Below, one piece after another: positions 38,197-46,291 of a DNA stretch of 64,000 nt. A program made the translations under genes and the position numbers. Numbering within the stretch: position 1 is the first letter of the stretch; every line of letters starts with the position of its first letter. Origin of the DNA: Gammaproteobacteria bacterium (GTDB taxonomy: Bacteria > Pseudomonadota > Gammaproteobacteria > Steroidobacterales > Woeseiaceae); assembly GCA_024639825.1 (NCBI GenBank), contig JAHEGH010000009.1, forward strand, positions 1-64,000, given 5' to 3'. Under the pieces are notes generated by a model, which was not told where the DNA came from, did no database searches, and worked only from the letters and a program-made list of their open reading frames with translations.

Positions 38197-39574
38197 GAAA
38201 CTGAAGGACATCGTAGGGCCCGGCGGTTGGTCAACCGACCCCGTGGATCTTGAGCCGCATCTTACTGAGTGGCGTGGAATCTACACCGGCCGTACATTGG
38301 TGAGACTAATGCCGCGCTCCACCGCAGAAGTGGCGGCCATCGTGACGGCGTGCGCGGAGCAAAGCGTTGCGATCGTTCCGCAAGGTGGTAACACCAGTAT
38401 GTGTGGTGGTGCTGTTCCAGATGATTCGGGCACGCAGGTCATACTGTCACTTGGTCGAATGAACCGGGTGCGAAATGTCGACGCATTGAATTTCTCAATG
38501 GAGGTCGATGCGGGCTGCATCCTGGCGAATGCTCAGGAGGCCGCAAAACAGGCCGGACGCTACCTGCCGTTAAGCATCGGCGCGGAGGGTAGCTGTCAGA
38601 TCGGCGGCAATATTTCGACTAATGCCGGTGGCATGAATGTTGGGCGGTACGGGACAGCTCGCGCGCTGGTTCTGGGCCTTGAGGTGGTCCTGGCCGATGG
38701 TACGGTGCTTAACAGTCTGCGTTCATTGCGCAAGGACACCGCCGGCTACGATCTCAAACAACTCTTTATCGGCAGCGAAGGCACGCTTGGCATTATCACG
38801 GCGGCGTCCCTGCGCTTGTTCCCGGATCCGGGAAAGCTGTCGACAGCGTTGCTTGCTATCGACAGTGCCGGCAAGGCGGTGGACCTCCTGGGGAACCTCA
38901 AGGTGGCACTTGATGACCGTATAGAGTCGTTCGAACTTGTCTCGCAGCGCGTTTTTGGTCTCGTGACCCGATACATTGAAGATGCCAGCCTGCCGTTTGA
39001 TGTCGAGTATCCGTGGTATATCCTTATCGAGACGGCGACAGGTGACGATGAGCAGGTGCTGGAGAATGCCCTGGCTGCGGCCGCCGAAGGTGGCTTGCTG
39101 GTCGATGCGGTAATCGCCAAGAACGAGAGAGAGTCCGCGGAACTGTGGCGCCTTCGCCATTCAATTTCCGAAGCGGAGCGTCAGGATGGCAAGGCGCTAA
39201 AGCATGATATATCTGTACCGCTGTCGAGGATGCAGGAGTTCCTTGCACGCGGTGACGACCTGCTGCAAGAGTGGCGAGCTGATGCGAAGCTGGTGGCGTT
39301 TGGCCATGTGGGTGACGGAAACCTGCATTACAATGTGGTCTTGCCACGTGATTTGCCGGATCAGGAGTGGGTGGCGGAGGGCGAACGCGTCAGTCGTGGC
39401 ATCTACGACCTCGTTCAGGAACTGGGTGGTAGTTTTAGCGCCGAGCATGGTGTCGGACAGTCCAAACGGGCATGGCTGAGCGAGTACCGCGGAGGCCCCG
39501 AGCTGGAATTGATGCAACTACTCAAAAAAACGCTGGATCCCTCGAATATCCTCAATCCCGGCAAGGTAATTTGA
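38180..39574 (+). CDS. FAD-linked D-2-hydroxyacid dehydrogenase
   Basis: The 464-aa protein has a PCMH-type FAD domain with VPQGGNTSMCGGAVPD, GAEGSCQIGGNISTNAGG and LFIGSEGTLGIIT, followed by the substrate-binding FAD-linked oxidase C-terminal domain ending in SAEHGVGQSK and LDPSNILNPGKV. This is the D-lactate/glycolate/D-2-hydroxyglutarate dehydrogenase family; the preferred acid is not determined. ATG 38180 is chosen over the adjacent ATG 38183. It overlaps the dehydratase gene by 17 bp, so the two are translated together, suggesting the 2-oxo product of one and the hydroxyacid of the other share a pathway. Confidence 0.85.
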   Translation: MMTLLEKLKDIVGPGGWSTDPVDLEPHLTEWRGIYTGRTLVRLMPRSTAEVAAIVTACAEQSVAIVPQGGNTSMCGGAVPDDSGTQVILSLGRMNRVRNVDALNFSMEVDAGCILANAQEAAKQAGRYLPLSIGAEGSCQIGGNISTNAGGMNVGRYGTARALVLGLEVVLADGTVLNSLRSLRKDTAGYDLKQLFIGSEGTLGIITAASLRLFPDPGKLSTALLAIDSAGKAVDLLGNLKVALDDRIESFELVSQRVFGLVTRYIEDASLPFDVEYPWYILIETATGDDEQVLENALAAAAEGGLLVDAVIAKNERESAELWRLRHSISEAERQDGKALKHDISVPLSRMQEFLARGDDLLQEWRADAKLVAFGHVGDGNLHYNVVLPRDLPDQEWVAEGERVSRGIYDLVQELGGSFSAEHGVGQSKRAWLSEYRGGPELELMQLLKKTLDPSNILNPGKVI

Positions 39575-39627
39575 CGACCAGTTCCGGTTTCGAGTCCCAT
39601 AATGCCGGTAAAATTGCCCGATAAATC

Positions 39628-42030
39628 ATGAGCCCTGAATCCGAAAAAATACGCGACCAGTTCGCCGACCAGCTATCGAGCTTCGATGACAGGCTTGAGG
39701 CGACGTCGACCGATGTCGATATGCTCGCCGATATCCAGGCAGGAATCGGTTCGTTGCTGGCGTCCGGTGCTGGCAGCGAGGCGGCTATTCGCGGCGTTCT
39801 TCAGGAACGCTATGAAGCCGGTGAATTGCGCAAGGAGACCTTCCAGCTGGTCAAGTCGATGCTTGATCGCTACGTGACGGAGAAGGTACCGACAAGCCCG
39901 GTGCCAGAAGCAATGTCCGCGCCTGGGCGCAAAGAGCCACACTTTTCGGATGTGCCGGCAGCGCCGGCCGCAAGCATGGACGCCGCGGAACCCGAAGGTG
40001 ACGATGATTTCGGCAGGACAACCGTTATTCCGAATGACGCGCTTCCTTTCAGCGATACGACAACGCGTGTGCAGGTTGGCTCAGTGCTGCGCGACCGCTT
40101 CCTGCTACAGCAAGAAGTGTCTGGCGGCAGTATGGGTACGGTCTACAAAGCGTTGGATCGCCGACTCGCTGAAGCCGGATCAGAGCAGACCAGCGTCGCG
40201 ATCAAGGTCCTGTCCCCCGCGCTCGCAGAAGACGGGCACGCTTTGCGGGCGCTGCAACAGGAAGCCGCAAAAACGCGGTGTCTCTTGCACCCGAATATCG
40301 TGCGTTTTATCGACCTCGATCGTGATGACGACCTCTATTTCCTGATTCTGGAGTGGCTTGAAGGTCGCACCCTTGCTGAGATCCTGGATTCAGCTGACGC
40401 CCGCAGCATTGATACTAAATCTGCATTTAAGATCGTTCGCCAGATTGGCGATGCGCTCGACTATGCGCACCGCTGCGGCATCATTCATGCTGATATCAAA
40501 CCCGGCAACATCATGGTGATGCCGAACGGAGATGCGAAGCTGTTTGATTTTGGCGTCGCGCGCGTCAGGCAGCAACAGGCGGCAAATGATTTTGATCCTG
40601 GGGTGATGGGTGCCCTGACGCCGGCTTACTCAAGTATGCAGGTACTCGGCGGTGAAGAGCCCGTCGCCTCTGACGATGTGTTTTCACTGGCTTGCCTGCT
40701 GTATCGGCTGGTCGCTGGCTACCGCGTATTTGGTCCACGTAATGCCGCGGAAGCGTCGCAGGCAGGAATGACGCCGCAGAAACCACAGGGCATCAATGAT
40801 GCACAGTGGAAAGTCCTGAAGAAGGCATTGTCGTATTCCCGGGTTACCCGCTTCGAATCCGTCAAGGCGTTCATTGATGCCCTGGACAATTGCGCGGAAG
40901 ACACGGCGACAACCGTGAATTTCGAGGCGCCGGAGAGGTTTGGGGTCGATGACGACGGTGGTTCGCCCGGAAAGTGGTTAGCTATCATGGTTGTGCTGCT
41001 GGGCCTTGCCGGCATCGGCGCGCAGCAGATGGGCTACCTCGATCCCTGGCTTGCACAGCTGCAGGGCTCCGATGCGATAGTCGATGTAGCCGGGCCGGAT
41101 CCTGAGGAAGAATTAATTATTGAAGAGGTCGCTGCCGAACCTGAACTGGAGATTGCACCGACCACAACCGATACGCCTGCTGCCGAAGCGGCAATCGTGC
41201 CAGCGGAAGAGTCTATGGCTGAGGTCGAAGCAGAGCCGCTGCCGGTCGAGCCGGAGCTGGATCTCGTAGACTTCTCGCAGCTCCCGCCACCAACAGTGAT
41301 TGTCAGATTCTCAATAGACGGTCCCGCGGGTGAACCCACACAGGTCGAATTGACTGAAGATGGCGATCCCGTGCTGGTCGACTTTATCCGGACAGGTGAT
41401 GTGAGCACGGCGTTGACGCTCCGCCTCGAAGAAGTCGGCTTCAGCGGTAATCGGTCGCCGTGGAGTTCGGGTCAGTATGCGTATTCCAACGGTGGTCTCG
41501 TTGTGTTCCCCAGAGGGCAGGAACGTGCGCGAGTGACGCTGACAACAGCGTCAGATCCACGCCGCGAGCCCGACCAGCAATCGACGCTCAGGTTGCGATT
41601 CGCGGATACCCCGGACTCGGAGCTGGCCGTCGTCAACGTGGTGCTCAGGGATGACGACCAAAGGGCCTACGAAAATCGGCTGCCGGACAATACGATTGCG
41701 TTCGCAAGCAGCCAGGTGTCAGTCAGCGAGGCTGATCCGGCGGTGCAGATCGACGTTATTCGTTTCAACCCGGACAATACGTCGGTAGAAGTCAGTTATT
41801 CCGTGGAAGACATCAGCGCGACTGAAGGCGAGGACTATTTCGCGCCGGGAACCTACTCGATCTCATTCGGGCCCGGGCAGCGCTCAGCCAGGCTGCTGAT
41901 ACCGCTGGTGCAGGACTCGGTCGCCGAAGGTGACGAAGCTTTCGTGGTTAAGCTGGCGGTAGATCTGGAGTCCAGGCCGCCGAATATCTCCCCAAATATC
42001 GCTGTGATGATCCGCGACGACGAGCTTTAG
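39628..42030 (+). CDS. Membrane Ser/Thr protein kinase with C-terminal Calx-beta domains
   Basis: This 800-aa protein has a coiled N-terminal region (1-90). A Hanks-type kinase domain follows (about 152-420) with Gly-rich loop SGGSMG, Lys193, catalytic HADIKPGN (Asp289) and DFG at 307-309. A single membrane helix (about 450-468) leads into an acidic linker and then two Calx-beta-like domains (about 560-670 and 690-795, the latter with EGEDYFAP and EGDEAFVVKL). The kinase would face the cytoplasm and the Calx-beta domains the periplasm, a sensor-kinase layout resembling PASTA kinases but with calcium-binding-type sensors. It is followed by the structured aspartokinase leader. Confidence 0.85.
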   Translation: MSPESEKIRDQFADQLSSFDDRLEATSTDVDMLADIQAGIGSLLASGAGSEAAIRGVLQERYEAGELRKETFQLVKSMLDRYVTEKVPTSPVPEAMSAPGRKEPHFSDVPAAPAASMDAAEPEGDDDFGRTTVIPNDALPFSDTTTRVQVGSVLRDRFLLQQEVSGGSMGTVYKALDRRLAEAGSEQTSVAIKVLSPALAEDGHALRALQQEAAKTRCLLHPNIVRFIDLDRDDDLYFLILEWLEGRTLAEILDSADARSIDTKSAFKIVRQIGDALDYAHRCGIIHADIKPGNIMVMPNGDAKLFDFGVARVRQQQAANDFDPGVMGALTPAYSSMQVLGGEEPVASDDVFSLACLLYRLVAGYRVFGPRNAAEASQAGMTPQKPQGINDAQWKVLKKALSYSRVTRFESVKAFIDALDNCAEDTATTVNFEAPERFGVDDDGGSPGKWLAIMVVLLGLAGIGAQQMGYLDPWLAQLQGSDAIVDVAGPDPEEELIIEEVAAEPELEIAPTTTDTPAAEAAIVPAEESMAEVEAEPLPVEPELDLVDFSQLPPPTVIVRFSIDGPAGEPTQVELTEDGDPVLVDFIRTGDVSTALTLRLEEVGFSGNRSPWSSGQYAYSNGGLVVFPRGQERARVTLTTASDPRREPDQQSTLRLRFADTPDSELAVVNVVLRDDDQRAYENRLPDNTIAFASSQVSVSEADPAVQIDVIRFNPDNTSVEVSYSVEDISATEGEDYFAPGTYSISFGPGQRSARLLIPLVQDSVAEGDEAFVVKLAVDLESRPPNISPNIAVMIRDDEL

Positions 42031-42054
42031 CCCCTCCCCGGTAGCGCGCCTGAC

Positions 42055-42083
42055 TTGACCTGAGCCGCAAGGTTCGTTCTACT
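42055..42083 (+). promoter_or_regulatory. Candidate promoter of the aspartokinase/LysA gene
   Basis: TTGACC (42055-42060), 17-bp spacer, TCTACT (42078-42083). It would start transcription near 42090, giving a leader of about 200 nt that contains the structures listed next. Confidence 0.4.
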
Positions 42084-42103
42084 TCGTTAATGATTTCTTC
42101 CCA

Positions 42104-42186
42104 CACCCACGCGAAGTGCCAACTTATCGACTCGTTCGGTATGGAAAAACACTTAGAATACACGGCGCGCCAGAGGCGCGTGGGTG
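42104..42186 (+). promoter_or_regulatory. Structured leader with competing hairpins upstream of the aspartokinase/LysA gene
   Basis: CACCCACGCG (42104-42113) and CGCGTGGGTG (42177-42186) are perfect 10-bp complements. Inside, CGCGCC-AGA-GGCGCG (42166-42180) forms a rival hairpin that uses the same bases 42177-42180. Another near-complement pairs TGCCA (42117-42121) with TGGCA (42191-42195). No lysine-riboswitch core was recognised. A short in-frame ATG reading frame in the leader is not rich in Lys or Asp, so a leader-peptide attenuator is unlikely. Confidence 0.5.
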
Positions 42187-42233
42187 CGAATGGCAACTGT
42201 ACCGGCTAGTAATAAAGTTCGGACATTGTCAGC

Positions 42234-42268
42234 AAACCCGCCTGGAATTTCCTTGCGGGTTTTTTTTT
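42234..42268 (+). terminator. Intrinsic terminator just upstream of the aspartokinase/LysA gene
   Basis: AAACCCGC (42234-42241) pairs with GCGGGTTT (42255-42262), and a run of nine T ends at 42268, only 24 bp before the ATG. An outer inverted repeat GGACATTG (42221-42228) / CAATGTCC (42271-42278) brackets it. With so little room for a promoter after it, read-through control (attenuation) of the downstream gene is likely. Confidence 0.82.
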
Positions 42269-42292
42269 GCCAATGTCCGATAGAGGGCCGGA

Positions 42293-44935
42293 ATGAGCGG
42301 GAGCATTAGAGAAGCGGACTTCGAGAACAGTGTGGCACTCGGCGCTTCAGATGAGGTAGGCCAGTCGCCATGGGTCGTCCTGAAATTCGGCGGAACCAGC
42401 GTCTCCACGCTTGCAAACTGGGAGACGATCGCGGCGCTTGTGCGTGCGAGACTCGAGATGGGACTGCGGCCCGTTATCGTGCATTCGGCGCTCAAGGGAG
42501 TGTCCAATGTTCTGGAAGAGACCCTGCGCAGCGCCATCAGCGGTGACCCGGCCGACAGTCTTGCCCAAATCCGCAAACAGCACTGCGATCTGGCGACAGA
42601 CCTCGGCCTGGATGGCCAGGAAATCCTTGGTGAACGACTCCACGAGCTCGAGCAGCTGATCGCCGGGGTCAGGCTCGTGAAGGAAGTGAGTGTGCGGGTT
42701 CGCGTGCGCGTGATGGCACTCGGTGAACTCATGTCGACGCTTCTTGGTGCGGCCTACCTCGTAAAACAGGGGCTCCCGGTTCGCTGGATGGATGCGCGTG
42801 ACCTGCTGCAGAGCCGCTCGCGCCCTGGTCGAAACCCGGTGACGAGCTATCTGTCTGCGACCTGTGACTACAGCCCCGACGATAGTCTGGCCAGCAAGAT
42901 GGCCGACGAGAGTGACGTCATACTGACCCAGGGATTCATCGCGCGAAACACGTCCGGCGAAACTGTTCTGCTTGGACGTGGAGGCTCAGACACGTCGGCC
43001 GCGTATTTTGCGGGTAAGCTGCAGGCCAGGCGTCTGGAAATCTGGACCGACGTGCCGGGCATGTTCACGGCGGATCCGCGCGTTGTGCCATCAGCACGCC
43101 TGCTTGTCGGACTGCATTACGACGAGGCGCAGGAACTGGCGTCTGCCGGCAGCACCGTATTGCACCCGCGCTGCATTTCGCCAGCACGTGATAACGGCTT
43201 CCCCATATTTATTCGCAGCACGACGGATCCCTCGATCAAGGGCACGGTTATCTCTTCAGTGACCGATGAAGTGGAGCCACAGGTCAAAGGCATCTGCATT
43301 CGGAACGGCCTCACGCTCGTCTCGATGACGACAGTGGGTATGTGGCATGAGGTCGGCTTCCTTGCCAAAGCCTTTGGGGCATTTGCCGAGAATGGCGTCT
43401 CGGTTGATCTGATCTCGACGTCGGAAACGAACGTGACGGTCTCTGTCGACACGAGCGATGGCATGCTGCCGGATGACGTCGAAGAGGCCCTTGTCCACGA
43501 TTTGGAGAAGCTGTGCCGGGTCAGTGTGATTTCGAATTGCTCAGCCGTGAGCCTGGTCGGAAGGAAGATCCGCACGATCATGCCGCGCCTTGGGCCTGCG
43601 CTCGAAGTTTTCGAGGAAGAGCGCATTCACCTGATGTCGCAAGCCTCTAACGATTTGAACCTGAGCTTTGTCGTCGACAAGCAGCAGGGCCCCAGGCTGG
43701 TCAGCAAACTCCATGCATCCATTATTCGCAAGAAGGGTGCATCGCATGTTTTCGGTCCGAGTTGGGAGCGCCTGTTCGCCGGTGAGGAAGCTGAAGTACG
43801 TGCTGCCGATACCTGGTGGATGAAAAAGCGGAAGGAACTGTTGGCTTTGGGTGAGAAGGAAGCAAACGCTTACGTTTATAACCGGGACAGCGTCGTCGAG
43901 GCGGCGACCAATCTAACCCGTCTGAAGAACGTCGATCGTATCCTGTATGCCGTAAAAGCGAACTTCAACGAAGACCTGCTGAAAGCGGTCGATGCCTGCG
44001 GCGTCGATTTCGAGTGTGTGTCGCCTGGCGAGGTCGAGTGGGTTGAGAAAGTTATTCCGGATCTCAATCATGAACGCATCCTGTTTACGCCCAACTTCGC
44101 ACCTCGTGCCGAATATGCCTGGGCGCTGGACCGCGGCTTGCAGGTCACGCTGGACAACCTCTTTCCGCTGCAGGCGTGGCCAGAGTTGTTTAAGGGGAAG
44201 AAGCTGTTCGTGCGCATTGATCCGGGGCAGGGCCGTGGTCATCACGAGCATGTGAAAACAGCCGGCGTGCATTCCAAGTTCGGCGTGCCGCGCTTTGAGG
44301 TCGCCGATCTCAAGCATCTGGTGAAAGCGGCCGGAGCTGAGGTTATCGGCATTCACGCACACAGCGGTAGTGGCATTCTCGATCCAAACAACTGGCGCAC
44401 CGTGGCCGGCGAGCTCGTCCAGATCGCTGAGCAGTTCCCGGCGGTCGAGACAATCGACCTTGGGGGTGGTCTCGGTGTGCCGGAGAAACCGGGTGATAAG
44501 CCCATCGACCTGGCTACGGTTGATGCGACATTGGCGGAGATCAAGGAAGCGTATCCGCAGTATCGACTCTGGCTTGAGCCAGGGCGCTACCTGGTGGCGC
44601 GAGCCGGGGTTCTGCTGACCCGGGTTACGCAAACCAAGGGCAAGGGCGAGATGCGCTACATCGGCGTAGGAACGGGTATGAATTCCCTGATTCGCCCCGC
44701 CTTATATGGTGCCTATCACGAGATTGTGAACCTGACGCGCGCCGATCAGGTGCCGAGTGAGACGGTGACGATTGTCGGGCCGATCTGTGAGAGCGGCGAT
44801 CGATTGGGCAGTGACCGGCTGATGCCGCCTACCGAGGAAGGCGATATTATTCTGATTGCCAACGCCGGCGCCTACGGCTACGTCATGAGCTCGCGCTACA
44901 ACATGCGCGAGGTTGCACGGGAGATCGTCATATGA
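42293..44935 (+). CDS. Bifunctional aspartate kinase/diaminopimelate decarboxylase
   Basis: This 880-aa protein joins an aspartokinase (about 25-310, KFGGTS at 31-36 and the RGGSDTSA motif), tandem ACT domains (about 325-475), and a diaminopimelate decarboxylase (about 510-880) with the PLP lysine at about Lys555 in YAVKANF, and the HAHSGSG and GGGLGVP segments. The two halves catalyse the first committed and the last steps of lysine synthesis in one chain. Such fusions are known from Xanthomonas relatives. A GAGGG site precedes the ATG. It is followed closely by a GST gene (4-bp overlap). Confidence 0.95.
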   Translation: MSGSIREADFENSVALGASDEVGQSPWVVLKFGGTSVSTLANWETIAALVRARLEMGLRPVIVHSALKGVSNVLEETLRSAISGDPADSLAQIRKQHCDLATDLGLDGQEILGERLHELEQLIAGVRLVKEVSVRVRVRVMALGELMSTLLGAAYLVKQGLPVRWMDARDLLQSRSRPGRNPVTSYLSATCDYSPDDSLASKMADESDVILTQGFIARNTSGETVLLGRGGSDTSAAYFAGKLQARRLEIWTDVPGMFTADPRVVPSARLLVGLHYDEAQELASAGSTVLHPRCISPARDNGFPIFIRSTTDPSIKGTVISSVTDEVEPQVKGICIRNGLTLVSMTTVGMWHEVGFLAKAFGAFAENGVSVDLISTSETNVTVSVDTSDGMLPDDVEEALVHDLEKLCRVSVISNCSAVSLVGRKIRTIMPRLGPALEVFEEERIHLMSQASNDLNLSFVVDKQQGPRLVSKLHASIIRKKGASHVFGPSWERLFAGEEAEVRAADTWWMKKRKELLALGEKEANAYVYNRDSVVEAATNLTRLKNVDRILYAVKANFNEDLLKAVDACGVDFECVSPGEVEWVEKVIPDLNHERILFTPNFAPRAEYAWALDRGLQVTLDNLFPLQAWPELFKGKKLFVRIDPGQGRGHHEHVKTAGVHSKFGVPRFEVADLKHLVKAAGAEVIGIHAHSGSGILDPNNWRTVAGELVQIAEQFPAVETIDLGGGLGVPEKPGDKPIDLATVDATLAEIKEAYPQYRLWLEPGRYLVARAGVLLTRVTQTKGKGEMRYIGVGTGMNSLIRPALYGAYHEIVNLTRADQVPSETVTIVGPICESGDRLGSDRLMPPTEEGDIILIANAGAYGYVMSSRYNMREVAREIVI

Positions 44936-45525
44936 AGCTTTTCTGGGCCCCACAAACCCGCTCGCAACGCGCAATCTGGATGCTCGAGGAGGCCGGCATC
45001 GATTACGAGATGGAGCGTATTGCGTTGTCCAGTCCGGAGCGGGTAGACAGCTCAGAGTTCCTGGCGGCCAGCCCGATGGGCAAAGTCCCGGCTATAGTTG
45101 ATGGTGATGTAGCCATGGCGGAATCTGCTGCAATTTGTATTTATCTCGCGGATCGTTATGCGCCGGGCCGACTGGCACCGGCTCTGGATGCGAAGGAACG
45201 TGGCAAATACCTTTACTGGACGATATACACGCCTGCCGTTGTTGAGCCGTCAATGTCTGAGAAGTTTAACAACGTCGAAAGCAATCGCCATCGCAGCGGC
45301 TGGGGCGACTTCGACCTGATGATTGAGACGTGGGATAAAGCGCTGGAGGGCAGGGAGTGGATCGTCGCCGATCATTTCACAGCGGCAGACGTCATGCTCG
45401 GCTCGAGCGCCGTCTTTCTGCGCATGTTCAACATGTTGCCAGAGACAAAAAACCTCGACGCCTACGCAGACCGTTGCGTCGCCCGGCCGGCGTACCAGCG
45501 CTCCGTGGAAAAAGGCGCGGTGTAG
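44932..45525 (+). CDS. Glutathione S-transferase family protein
   Basis: The 197-aa protein has an N-terminal thioredoxin-fold domain with FWAPQTRSQRAIWMLEEAGI and the cis-proline segment MGKVPAI, followed by SAAICIYLADRYAP, and an all-helical C-terminal domain (ADVMLGS). These are GST features, but the substrate is unknown. Its ATG overlaps the preceding stop by 4 bp; it converges with the EF-hand gene. Confidence 0.85.
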   Translation: MKLFWAPQTRSQRAIWMLEEAGIDYEMERIALSSPERVDSSEFLAASPMGKVPAIVDGDVAMAESAAICIYLADRYAPGRLAPALDAKERGKYLYWTIYTPAVVEPSMSEKFNNVESNRHRSGWGDFDLMIETWDKALEGREWIVADHFTAADVMLGSSAVFLRMFNMLPETKNLDAYADRCVARPAYQRSVEKGAV

Positions 45526-45538
45526 GTAGAAGAAACGG

Positions 45539-45904
45539 CTAGTCGGCGGTTGTGGCTTTCTGCTTTTTCATCATCGGGCACTGAGAATGATGCTCTGCAA
45601 ATTCATCCGCAGACAGGTTGCCATCGCCATCAAGATCCAGGTCTTCAAATGCGGGGGCATTCATCGCATTCTTCATCTTGCCGCCTTCCGCGACTCGCGT
45701 GGCCATCCGTTCTGCACGGAATTGGTAGAACTCCTCGGAAGTCACCGCGTTATCGGCGTTTGCGTCAATGTCTGAGTAGGCCGGACATTCGTGTTTGTGA
45801 TGTTTGCCGTGCTCTTCGGCAACAGCGGGTGATGACAGGATCGCAACAGCGGCGCAGGTAGCCAGGAGGATCAGGAATGCCCGCAGCCAGTGGAATGAAT
45901 TCAT
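45539..45904 (-). CDS. Exported EF-hand protein
   Basis: The 121-aa protein has a signal peptide (about residues 1-28, ending AVA-EE), a His-rich segment (HGKHHKHE), and two EF-hand loops, DIDANADNAVTSEEF and DLDLDGDGNLSADEF; the second has all canonical calcium ligands, the first is slightly degenerate. Start ATG 45904 has a GAGGAG ribosome site seven bases upstream. It is likely a periplasmic calcium-binding protein; partner unknown. Confidence 0.85.
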   Translation of the reverse strand: MNSFHWLRAFLILLATCAAVAILSSPAVAEEHGKHHKHECPAYSDIDANADNAVTSEEFYQFRAERMATRVAEGGKMKNAMNAPAFEDLDLDGDGNLSADEFAEHHSQCPMMKKQKATTAD

Positions 45905-45985
45905 CAGGAGTCTCCTCAAATGCTTGGTCTGGCACGACTATCCTGCGGCAGGAGCCTTACGGCAATACGTAGTTTTCGATAGATC

Positions 45986-46282
45986 CTAGCTGGCGTGACG
46001 GGCTTTGAGGCGCGTTGCAATGTCCTCAAGGCTGAGGCCGCGATCGGCCAGCAGGACAATCAGGTGATAGACCAGGTCGGCGGCTTCATCGATGGTCTCC
46101 TGTTGCGACCCGGCTGCAGCCGCCAGAGCCAGTTCAACACCTTCCTCACCGACTTTCTGCGCGATTCGTTTGGTTCCCGCAGCAGCCAGCCGTGCTGTGT
46201 AACTCTCCTCTCCACCAGCGGCGAGGCGTTGCATGATGATAGCTTCGAGTTCGGCGATGAATGCGATGTCTGGCTTGTCCAC
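45986..46282 (-). CDS. hisE: Phosphoribosyl-ATP pyrophosphatase (HisE)
   Basis: This 98-aa protein is a stand-alone HisE with the MazG-like motif KVGEEGVELALAA and the EAADLVYHLIVLL helix. It hydrolyses phosphoribosyl-ATP, the second step of histidine synthesis. In many Gammaproteobacteria HisE is fused to HisI; here the HisI half is missing and the gap to hisF is 9 bp. It is the last gene of the operon. Confidence 0.95.
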   Translation of the reverse strand: MDKPDIAFIAELEAIIMQRLAAGGEESYTARLAAAGTKRIAQKVGEEGVELALAAAAGSQQETIDEAADLVYHLIVLLADRGLSLEDIATRLKARHAS

Positions 46283-46291
46283 TGTTTGTCC

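Noticed and set aside
42133-42210. A short ATG reading frame in the aspartokinase leader as a possible leader peptide
   Set aside because: It is not enriched in Lys, Asp, Thr or Met and lacks a clear ribosome site, so a classic leader-peptide attenuator is not supported.
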